Source: CAYZEZ01 sp964477295
GTDB taxonomy: Bacteria > Bacteroidota > Bacteroidia > Bacteroidales > SM23-62
Direction: 5' to 3'
DNA length: 6,675 nucleotides
Assembly: GCA_964477295.1 (NCBI GenBank)
Contig: CAYZEZ010000263.1
Coordinates: forward strand, 1-6,675
Shown in pieces: positions 1 through 6,180 of the stretch. The notes beneath the pieces are model-generated. The model was not told the DNA's origin. It saw nothing but the letters and a program-made list of their open reading frames with translations, and did not search any database. A program made the position numbers and the translations under genes. The number at the start of each line of letters is the position of its first letter. Within the stretch, counting starts at the first letter, position 1.

Positions 1-2
1 TT

Positions 3-1511
3 CTAGGGATGATAATTTATGTTTTCCTGGCATGGAAACTCTATTCCTCTGCATCAACCGGTGAGCTGATCGGAGATCAGTTGGTAATGAGGCAGATCGC
101 TATCTTCGGTCCCCTGATCATCCCGTTAGGACTGGCCGCCTCTACTATCTCCTCTGCCATAGGTTCGGTGATGGTGGCACCACGGACCATGCAGGCCCTG
201 GCAAGAGATAAGGCAATTCCCGGCAGGAGGCTGAATGCCTGGCTATCGAAGGGGAAGGGTGATAATCGCGAGCCCTTCAATGCAACTATTCTTACCATCG
301 TTATCGCATTTGCATTTGTTGCATTAGGAAATGTAAATGCCGTTGCTGAGATCATCTCTATGTTCTTCATGGTCACCTATGGGTCATTGTGCCTGATATC
401 CTTTCTGTTTCATTTCGGTGCAGATCCATCCTACCGGCCTGTATTCCGGTCGCGCTGGTATATCTCCCTGCTCGGTTTTGTCATGTGTTTCTGGCTGATG
501 TTTAAGATCAACGCTCCCTATGCTATTATCGCCAGTATAGTGCTTATCGGTGTTTATTTGCTTATCACCAGGTATCACAGGGACCGAAAGGGTGTTGAAA
601 ATATTTTCAGCAATTCGATATTACAGGTTAACAGGGGGCTCCAGGTCTATCTGCAGAAAAAAGGGAAAACATCCAAGACCAGAAAATGGAGACCATCGGT
701 TGTTTGCATATCAAATGATACATTTGAACGGCAAAATGCCCTGCGTCTGTTAAACTGGATAGCGTACCGGCATGGTTTTGGCACCTACATTCATCTGATT
801 GAAGGATACTTTTCCACATCCACAAAAGAGGAGTCGGGAGAGGTTTTTGAAAAGCTGTTATCGATGACCGGAGAAAAGCACAACCAGGTTTATATTGACA
901 CCCTGATCTCGCCTTCCTATACTTCAGCTATTGCCCAGGTCATTCAACTTCCTGGAATGTCGGGGATGGAGAATAACATGATTCTCTTCGAGTACGACAA
1001 GGCTAACCCGGATAACCTGGGCCAGATCGTAGAAAACTTCTCACTATCCAAAACTGCCGGTTATGACGTTTGTATACTTGGAAGCTCATCGCGTTCTATC
1101 CAATATAAAAACGGGATCCATATCTGGATCAGGAACATTGACCAGTTCAATGCCAACCTGATGATCCTGCTGGGATATATCATAAACGGTTCGCCCTCCT
1201 GGAGCAAATCGGTGATCAAGATATTTGAGATCAGCATGGTGGAAAAGATTGAAGATACCCGGGAAAAACTGGTTAACCTGATTCATGAAGGGCGCCTGCC
1301 CATCACTGCTAACAATATTGATATTATAAGGGCCGATGATCAATCCAGTGTTAAAAAACTGATCAATGAGCGATCCAGAGACGCCGGACTGACCATGATC
1401 GGTTTCCATAGCGACCAGATAAAGCACAATGGAAATGAAATTTTCACAGGATTTGACAACATTGGGGATGTGCTGTTTGTTAATGCCAGGAGATTGCGCG
1501 AAATAAGCTGA
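3..1511 (+). CDS. Cation-chloride cotransporter (SLC12/CCC family), C-terminal part, 5'-truncated by window edge
   Basis: The frame is open to the left edge (codons from position 3), so the ATG at 9 is probably internal and TM1-6 lie outside. Numbering from that ATG, hydrophobic segments near 1-12, 30-57, 90-106, 113-135, 150-166 and 169-187 fit TM7-12 of the APC-fold CCC transporters. A cytosolic alpha/beta domain (about 190-500) follows, as in SLC12 proteins; in a prokaryotic CCC this domain has a universal-stress-protein-like fold. Recalled NKCC1 segments match well: TISSAIGSVMVAPRTMQAL (46-64) against the TM8 stretch with SSALAS and APK.FQAL, EPFNATILT (88-96), and RPVF..RWYISLLG (143-156). 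The adjacent serines S48-S49 in TM8 match the NKCC/NCC sodium site, which KCC proteins lack, so sodium-coupled chloride transport is inferred. An amino-acid permease is less likely because of the long C-terminal domain. The gene converges on the LysM gene. Confidence 0.88.
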   Translation, partial: LGMIIYVFLAWKLYSSASTGELIGDQLVMRQIAIFGPLIIPLGLAASTISSAIGSVMVAPRTMQALARDKAIPGRRLNAWLSKGKGDNREPFNATILTIVIAFAFVALGNVNAVAEIISMFFMVTYGSLCLISFLFHFGADPSYRPVFRSRWYISLLGFVMCFWLMFKINAPYAIIASIVLIGVYLLITRYHRDRKGVENIFSNSILQVNRGLQVYLQKKGKTSKTRKWRPSVVCISNDTFERQNALRLLNWIAYRHGFGTYIHLIEGYFSTSTKEESGEVFEKLLSMTGEKHNQVYIDTLISPSYTSAIAQVIQLPGMSGMENNMILFEYDKANPDNLGQIVENFSLSKTAGYDVCILGSSSRSIQYKNGIHIWIRNIDQFNANLMILLGYIINGSPSWSKSVIKIFEISMVEKIEDTREKLVNLIHEGRLPITANNIDIIRADDQSSVKKLINERSRDAGLTMIGFHSDQIKHNGNEIFTGFDNIGDVLFVNARRLREIS

Positions 1512-1606
1512 ATTATCTTCATGGTCGATTATTCTAGAATCTTAGAATTTATTATGAGATTTTTCAAGATAATCAGGACAATAATCATAACTATATTTTA
1601 AAAGCA

Positions 1607-1634
1607 AATCCTGGTCTCTACCAGGATTGTTTTG
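1607..1634 (+). terminator. Hairpin terminator after the cotransporter gene
   Basis: A perfect 9-bp stem, aatcctggt (1607-1615) and accaggatt (1620-1628), closes a 4-nt ctct loop and is followed by gttttg and then gattt. It lies 96 bp past the cotransporter stop codon in the right orientation for that gene. The T tract is short and interrupted, so its strength is uncertain. Confidence 0.6.
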
Positions 1635-1762
1635 TGATTTACAGGACATCCCTAATGTTTCAGTCTACATATACTTATTGATCGCGCATATACTCGGACT
1701 CGAGCCTGCACCTACTAATGGAAAGTTTGAAAGAATCCAGGGAATGCTGCAATGATCATTTG

Positions 1763-1782
1763 CCGTCCGTTTCAACGGACGG
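1763..1782 (-). terminator. GC-rich hairpin just past the LysM gene stop
   Basis: An 8-bp perfect stem, ccgtccgt (1763-1770) and acggacgg (1775-1782), has a ttca loop and stands out in an AT-rich spacer. It begins 10 nt past the stop codon of the minus-strand LysM gene, so it is placed as that gene's terminator. Read on the minus strand, the bases after it (caaatgatcatt) are not a proper U tract. It may act only as a 3'-end stabilising hairpin, or stop both convergent transcripts. Confidence 0.45.
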
Positions 1783-1792
1783 ATTCATATTT

Positions 1793-3787
1793 TCAATAAT
1801 AATATCTGCTCTCTGGTGCCGGCACAACCTCAATATCAAAATTCTTCATGAAATGGATGAGTTCAATATAGTAGTTCATTAAACCATCATACTTCCGGTC
1901 GCGGTGCAGGTCATAGGGGCCGAGCAGTGGGGTATAATCTGGCTTGACATCCTGAAAGACAAAGCTGGTGCCATATTCACTTACCTCTGTACAGAAATAG
2001 TTAAAAATATCATAACCATACAGGCTCAGGTTATATCCCCTGGGAGTCACATGATAGGGCTCCGTTTGAAATACCTTCCTGTATGTTCGCATAAACTTCA
2101 TCACATCGGGCCTTGTAAAATCCACGTAGAAAGTAGTATAGTAATGCACATCCAATGCATGAAGGTATTCCAGGTCAATGCTTTTAAATTTGGGCCAGTT
2201 TGGCAAACCGAATACCTCGATTTCATATTCCTCTGAAAGAAAAAACATGGATGTGAGTATATTACCAACATATGCTTCATTATCAGATGGGATTACCACA
2301 ATATTCTTGTTATCCTGAGTTAGTATATGTGCCAGATCAAATGTTGTGGTATCATTGATGATTACCTCCTTAAAACTCACTTCAGATAAAAAGGTCTGGT
2401 AGGCAAACCTCTCAAGAAGCTCCTGCTTCAGGTAATTAACCTGATCAAGTTCGGTCGAATCCCCATTATAAACCAGGATAATGGTCCCATCGTAATAGTC
2501 AACCAAGTAGTCTGCCCACCCCTTGAATTCCACTTCACGAGAGGGGAATAACTGGATCAGGAAAGGATTATACCTCAACAATTCATTGCATGGCGTAAAT
2601 GGAGAAACAACGGGGATATTTTCCTCTCTCCCGAATTCAGCAAGCCTGATCAGGTTCAACTCATTAACCGGTCCGATGATGAGATCTAATTGTCTGACTT
2701 CCTCCATTTCAAGGATCTCCTCTAAAATTTCCGGGCTTCGTTCGGTATCATAAACATTCAGGTTGACAGATATCCCTTTGTTGCGAAGTGAATCCAGGGC
2801 CAGTAATACCCCCTGGTAAAAGTCAAGGTAACCTATTATCCTTGGATTTAATGGGGGTTTCTCTTCTTCTTCCTTTTCCTCTTTCGTGTCGCTTACTAAG
2901 TCCAAATCTTCATCGACCCGGGCAGTATCAAGATATTCATCCCAGTGCAAAAGCAGAGGAAGAAATAATCCAACATTGAGTTCAGCAGCAGGAACTGTTA
3001 AAATTGTATCTTTCAGGAGTTCATAATGCTTATACCAGCGGTTCGTATCAACATATGCAAGTGTAGTATCGTAAAACACCCTTGTGGTATCAGTGAGAGA
3101 GGCAATGTCTTCTGACTGAATAGAATCAGCGACATTAACCTCTTCTTTTCTTGGAATTTTTATATACTCATCATATTTTAGTTCACCCCACTGTAATTCA
3201 GGATTGAGAGCTTTTATGTCATCAACGGATATTCCATAAAAAACGGATAAACTGTATAATGTCTCACCTTTCTGAACATAATGGTAAAGGTAGTCCTCTG
3301 TGGAAAATCTTCCTTGTCCCTGGCCGTCAGAAAGTTTTGGGATTTTAATTACCTGGTTTATCTGAAGGTCACTATATTCAACCTCGGGATTGTACTGTTC
3401 GATAATTTCGATAGGAACACCATATTTCTTCGAAAGGAAATAGAGTGTTTCTCCTTCCCGGATCACATGGTAATGAAAGTCATCAGTGGATTTTATCGTT
3501 ATCTCTTCCGAATAAACCGGATCTGCAGGTATTTTGAGGACCATTCCAACCTCTAAACCATGAAAAATATCGGGATTCTCCAGGGCAATGCCTTTCTCTG
3601 ATATGCCATAAGCCAGACTGATGGCTTCAAGGGTTTCATTTTCCTTTACTACATGGATATAATAAACCTTGCCTTCAAGCAGGATCTTATCTTTCGATCT
3701 TTTAACAGTTCCCTGGGTATCCTGCGAAAATCCCGAACCAGTAATTACTGTTGATAATACAAATATGTACAGTACCCTGAAAAACAT
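1793..3787 (-). CDS. Secreted protein with three LysM repeats and a type-1 periplasmic-binding-protein fold
   Basis: This 664-residue protein begins with a signal peptide: hydrophobic residues 5-16 and a probable cleavage after S21 (GFS/QDT). There is no lipobox cysteine. Three LysM repeats follow at about 43-87, 106-150 and 168-212, each with a Y.HVV..ETL-like opening, a YG[IV] turn, an NP and a closing KIP. LysM repeats bind N-acetylglucosamine-containing glycans such as peptidoglycan. After a Thr/Asp-rich linker (213-268), residues 270-655 resemble a type-1 periplasmic binding (ANF-receptor) fold: LNVGLFLPL (270-278), GYLDFYQGVLLALDSL (320-335), DLIIGPVN, and IPVVSPFTP. A highly acidic insert (284-311, KEEKEEEEK near its end) lies between the first strand and first helix. 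The protein ends in SRYYY. It is probably periplasmic and anchored to the cell wall. No transporter genes adjoin it, so the ligand is unknown and ABC transport should not be assumed. The ATG start has no clear ribosome binding site; aggg lies too far upstream. Confidence 0.85.
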   Translation of the reverse strand: MFFRVLYIFVLSTVITGSGFSQDTQGTVKRSKDKILLEGKVYYIHVVKENETLEAISLAYGISEKGIALENPDIFHGLEVGMVLKIPADPVYSEEITIKSTDDFHYHVIREGETLYFLSKKYGVPIEIIEQYNPEVEYSDLQINQVIKIPKLSDGQGQGRFSTEDYLYHYVQKGETLYSLSVFYGISVDDIKALNPELQWGELKYDEYIKIPRKEEVNVADSIQSEDIASLTDTTRVFYDTTLAYVDTNRWYKHYELLKDTILTVPAAELNVGLFLPLLLHWDEYLDTARVDEDLDLVSDTKEEKEEEEKPPLNPRIIGYLDFYQGVLLALDSLRNKGISVNLNVYDTERSPEILEEILEMEEVRQLDLIIGPVNELNLIRLAEFGREENIPVVSPFTPCNELLRYNPFLIQLFPSREVEFKGWADYLVDYYDGTIILVYNGDSTELDQVNYLKQELLERFAYQTFLSEVSFKEVIINDTTTFDLAHILTQDNKNIVVIPSDNEAYVGNILTSMFFLSEEYEIEVFGLPNWPKFKSIDLEYLHALDVHYYTTFYVDFTRPDVMKFMRTYRKVFQTEPYHVTPRGYNLSLYGYDIFNYFCTEVSEYGTSFVFQDVKPDYTPLLGPYDLHRDRKYDGLMNYYIELIHFMKNFDIEVVPAPESRYYY

Positions 3788-3866
3788 TATTGCTTAATTA
3801 ATCCCCTGATATAACGTATTGATCCTGCTATTGATTTTAGATTCTGCAATAAAAAATTCTTGTTAT

Positions 3867-3980
3867 GTCATTCTGAACCTGTTTCAGAATCTGCAACTAA
3901 CTGATAACGAGATCCTGATCCCGAGTACTCCCCCCCGAATGCTTGGGGGGGCACGGCGGGGCATGGCGGGACAGGATGAC
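3867..3980. repeat. GC-rich palindromic intergenic repeat (REP/MITE-like)
   Basis: The ends form an imperfect inverted repeat: gtcattctg at 3867-3875 and caggatgac at 3972-3980 (complement gtcatcctg), with one mismatch. Inside are a hairpin attctgaa/ttcagaat (3870-3877 and 3883-3890, 5-nt loop), a C7/G7 stem (3930-3936 and 3945-3951) around gaatgctt, and a tandem 10-mer with one mismatch, gcacggcggg gcatggcggg (3951-3970). The right half is far richer in GC than its surroundings. Short elements with gtcattctgaa/ttcagaat ends are, from memory, scattered between genes in many Bacteroidetes genomes. The element starts 17 nt past the purC stop and ends about 80 nt before the LysM start codon. It could weaken read-through between them or stabilise the 3' end of the purC message. 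Only one copy is visible here, so its repetitive nature is inferred. Confidence 0.6.
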
Positions 3981-3997
3981 CGTTTTCTACAACCTTA

Positions 3998-4945
3998 TTA
4001 AATAGTGGACAGAAAATTATTAATATTAGCCTCAATTCGTTCCTGGATCTTTACATTATTACCCTTAACAAAATCTTCCCCGGTGATGGTCTCGTACAAT
4101 TCAATATATCTGTCTGATACCTCGTTAACAAATGCATCAGGCATTTCAGGCATCTGCTGGCCCTCCAATCCCTGGAAATTCCTGTCCATCAACCATTCCC
4201 TGACAAATTCTTTTGACAGCTGTTTTTGCTGTTCTCCTTTTTGTTGCCGTTCCTCATAACCATCTGCATAGAAATAGCGTGATGAATCAGGAGTATGGAT
4301 CTCATCGATAAGATAAATCTTATCCTCTTTCAGACCGAATTCATATTTTGTATCGACGAGAATCAATCCTTTTTCAGCAGCAATCTCAGTACCTCTCTGG
4401 TAAATCTTCCTGGTATATTCTTCAAGCTTCTCATAATGGGCCCGGGATACAATCCCTCTGGCAATAATATCTTCTTTTGAAATATCCTCGTCATGTCCCT
4501 CATCTGCCTTGGTTGCCGGAGTAACAATCGGCTCCGGAAAGCGGTCATGCTCCTTCATTCCTTCAGGAAGAGGTACCCCGCACATCTCCCGGTCACCAGC
4601 CTTATAAACCCTCCAGGCATGTCCGGTAAGATATCCCCTTATCACCATCTCAACTCTGAAAGGCTCACAAATAATGCCTACTGTCACATTCGGGTCAGGA
4701 GATGCAGTTTTCCAATTCGGGACGATATCTTGTGTCAGGTCCAGGAATCGTGTAGCTATCTGATTAAGCACCTGTCCTTTATACGGAATACCTCGCGGAA
4801 GGATAACATCAAATGCAGATATTCTGTCGGTTACAACCATTGCAAGATACAGATCACTGATAGTATACACATCCCTGACTTTGCCATGATATACTCCTGT
4901 CTGACCTGGAAAATTAAAGTTCGTTCGGGTTATCGATTCTGTCAT
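3998..4945 (-). CDS. purC: Phosphoribosylaminoimidazole-succinocarboxamide (SAICAR) synthase
   Basis: The product joins aspartate to CAIR with ATP to make SAICAR, a step of de novo purine synthesis in the cytosol. Family motifs run in order through the 315 residues: GKVRDVY (21-27, nucleotide-binding glycine loop), TDRISAFDVILPRGIPYKG (39-57), EMVIRGYLTGHAW (99-111), VDTKYEFG (197-204), and LIDEIHTPDSSRY (212-224), the classic SAICAR synthase signature, followed by QLSKEFVREWL. The length fits the long single-domain form of roughly 300 residues seen in Bacteroidetes and yeast-like enzymes; many other bacteria have a form of about 240. No catalytic motif looks damaged. The ATG at 4945 is preceded by AT-rich sequence (tattaag) without a Shine-Dalgarno. 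It lies 41 bp downstream of phoH with no clear hairpin between, so co-transcription is likely. No other pur genes are in the window. Confidence 0.97.
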   Translation of the reverse strand: MTESITRTNFNFPGQTGVYHGKVRDVYTISDLYLAMVVTDRISAFDVILPRGIPYKGQVLNQIATRFLDLTQDIVPNWKTASPDPNVTVGIICEPFRVEMVIRGYLTGHAWRVYKAGDREMCGVPLPEGMKEHDRFPEPIVTPATKADEGHDEDISKEDIIARGIVSRAHYEKLEEYTRKIYQRGTEIAAEKGLILVDTKYEFGLKEDKIYLIDEIHTPDSSRYFYADGYEERQQKGEQQKQLSKEFVREWLMDRNFQGLEGQQMPEMPDAFVNEVSDRYIELYETITGEDFVKGNNVKIQERIEANINNFLSTI

Positions 4946-4986
4946 CTTAATATTTATTTAAATTGATATGGATGAAAAATAGCGTT

Positions 4987-5931
4987 TTATTTTAATTTTT
5001 TGTATGCTTCAACTATATATTTTACAAGTTTATGCCTGACAATATCTCTTTCATCAAACCGGACTATGGAGATCCCTTCAATCTCTTCAAATAATGGCAA
5101 TGCTTTCAGCAAACCACAATCGTTTGTATTCGGAAGATCGATTTGAGTGATGTCACCTGTGACAATGAACTTAGCATTTTTACCCATCCTTGTCAGGAAC
5201 ATTTTCAACTGGTTTGTAGTGGCATTTTGTGCTTCATCCAGAATAACAAAGGCATGATCAAGTGTTCTTCCGCGCATATATGCCAGGGGGGCAATCTGTA
5301 TTGTAAATTCCTCCAGGAAGGTTTTCAGCTTCTTAGATGGGATCATATCATTCAGGGCATCGTACAGGGGCTGAAGATACGGATCGAGTTTCTCCTTGAA
5401 ATCACCTGGCAGAAAACCCAGCCTCTCACCAGCCTCAACAGCAGGTCTGGTAAGAATAATCCTTTTTACCTCCCTGTACTTCAATGCCCTCACAGCCAAG
5501 GCGATGGCAGTATAGGTTTTCCCGGTCCCGGCGGGTCCGATTGCAAATACAAGGTCATTCGCATTGCTTTCTTCAACGAGCTTTTTCTGGTTAATTGTCC
5601 GTGCACGGATAGGCTTCCCATTTTCACCATACAGTAAAACTTCCTGGATTTTCTGCTGGTTTTGCATGACCTCCAAACCATTGCCTTGAAGCAGGTCGTC
5701 CAGCTGCTGCTCATCCACCTCATCCGTCCTCTGCAGATAATCGATCAGCAGGCCAAGCATTTCTTCGAATGTATGGATATCCTTTTCTACCCCCTTAATT
5801 ATCAATTCGTTACCTCTCGAAACAAATTTTAGCTTTGGAAAACTCCCCACTATCTTATCGTATCGGGAATTGTTAATCCCAAATAATTTAACCGGGTCCA
5901 CACCTTCCAAATATATTTTCTTTTCAATCAA
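4987..5931 (-). CDS. phoH: PhoH-family ATPase (PhoH-like protein)
   Basis: This 314-residue cytosolic P-loop NTPase has the usual PhoH-like layout. An N-terminal domain (about 1-100; FPKLKFVSRGNELIIKG resembles the KH-like part) precedes the PhoH ATPase core. The core shows Walker A GPAGTGKT (132-139), the PhoH-specific block RPAVEAGERLGFLPGD (162-177), Walker B FVILDEAQN (228-236) and VTGDITQIDLP (257-267, sensor-like). The family is linked to RNA metabolism and in some bacteria to phosphate starvation; the biochemical role of this subgroup is unsettled. The start is TTG at 5931, giving MIEKKIYLEGVDPVKLFG, which matches the usual start of Bacteroidetes homologues. Upstream in frame there is no ATG before a stop at 5959-5961, so TTG is well supported. 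It is the first gene of the probable phoH-purC transcript, with a candidate promoter about 45 nt upstream. Confidence 0.96.
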   Translation of the reverse strand: MIEKKIYLEGVDPVKLFGINNSRYDKIVGSFPKLKFVSRGNELIIKGVEKDIHTFEEMLGLLIDYLQRTDEVDEQQLDDLLQGNGLEVMQNQQKIQEVLLYGENGKPIRARTINQKKLVEESNANDLVFAIGPAGTGKTYTAIALAVRALKYREVKRIILTRPAVEAGERLGFLPGDFKEKLDPYLQPLYDALNDMIPSKKLKTFLEEFTIQIAPLAYMRGRTLDHAFVILDEAQNATTNQLKMFLTRMGKNAKFIVTGDITQIDLPNTNDCGLLKALPLFEEIEGISIVRFDERDIVRHKLVKYIVEAYKKLK

Positions 5932-5972
5932 ACTGTTACTTGTTGTATAATTATAGTATTACTGTAGTCCTA

Positions 5973-6003
5973 CAAATTTAACATTTCCACAAGACCTTAC
6001 AAT
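5973..6003 (-). promoter_or_regulatory. Candidate Bacteroidetes-type promoter for phoH
   Basis: Read on the minus strand, TAAATTTG (5980 to 5973) matches the Bacteroidetes -7 consensus TAnnTTTG exactly. ATTG (6003 to 6000), 19 nt further upstream, is one base off the TTTG -33 element, at a spacing typical of that promoter class. Transcription would begin near 5966 and leave a leader of about 35 nt before the TTG start. This is motif matching only, in an AT-rich region where such matches can arise by chance. Confidence 0.4.
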
Positions 6004-6045
6004 GGTATTCAGTTTCAGGTAATACAATTCCATTTAATATAGAAA

Positions 6046-6062
6046 GAGGCTGTCTCAAAAGG
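6046..6062. mobile_element. Possible solo insertion-sequence end (scar)
   Basis: The string gaggctgtctcaaaagg resembles the terminal inverted repeats of several transposon families (IS1182-like and related, ending in GGCTGTCTCAAAA). No matching opposite end (a complement such as ttttgagacagcc) and no transposase reading frame are present in the window. At most this is a remnant. The likeness is from memory, not from a database match. Confidence 0.3.
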
Positions 6063-6130
6063 TGCAAATAGGTCAACCTGGAAAAATCCTGCGTTGAGAA
6101 TACTTGAAAAGGTGATAATAGAGATATTAT

Positions 6131-6160
6131 GTAAGCTTCCTCCAGCCGGGGGAAGCTTAC
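6131..6160 (-). terminator. Strong hairpin past the outer-membrane-protein gene
   Basis: A perfect 10-bp stem, gtaagcttcc (6131-6140) and ggaagcttac (6151-6160), extends inward by a wobble and two G-C pairs to a 4-nt loop (agcc, 6144-6147). It lies 20 nt past the stop codon of the minus-strand gene. On that strand the following bases (ataatatctctatt) are AT-rich but not a clean U tract. Termination or 3'-end protection of the right-hand gene is the simplest role. It would also isolate phoH from transcripts arriving from the right. Confidence 0.55.
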
Positions 6161-6180
6161 CGTTTAGTTATTAATATTGA

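Noticed and set aside
1086..1427. Minus-strand open frame of 113 codons
   Set aside because: It is the antisense shadow of the cotransporter C-terminal domain.
1512..1792. Spacer between the convergent cotransporter and LysM genes checked for RNA genes
   Set aside because: No tRNA-like cloverleaf or riboswitch-like fold was seen; only the two hairpins, a 10-bp palindrome (attctagaat, 1531-1540) and the 26-codon ORF are present.
1904..2236. Plus-strand open frame of 110 codons
   Set aside because: It is antisense to the binding-fold part of the LysM protein and has no independent support.
3951..3970. Tandem 10-mer considered as the start of a CRISPR or longer tandem array
   Set aside because: There are only two copies with one mismatch and no spacers; it is part of the palindromic repeat element.
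3819..4001. Short plus-strand frame of 60 codons running through the repeat element
   Set aside because: Its coding content is the repeat itself (proline/arginine/glycine runs from the C and G tracts), and it runs up to the purC stop codon.
4493..4966. Plus-strand open frame of 157 codons
   Set aside because: It lies antisense to purC, whose motifs are unambiguous, and its translation shows no domain-like pattern.
5143..5637. Plus-strand open frame of 164 codons
   Set aside because: It is antisense to the PhoH ATPase core; the overlap with Walker A and B coding sequence explains the openness.
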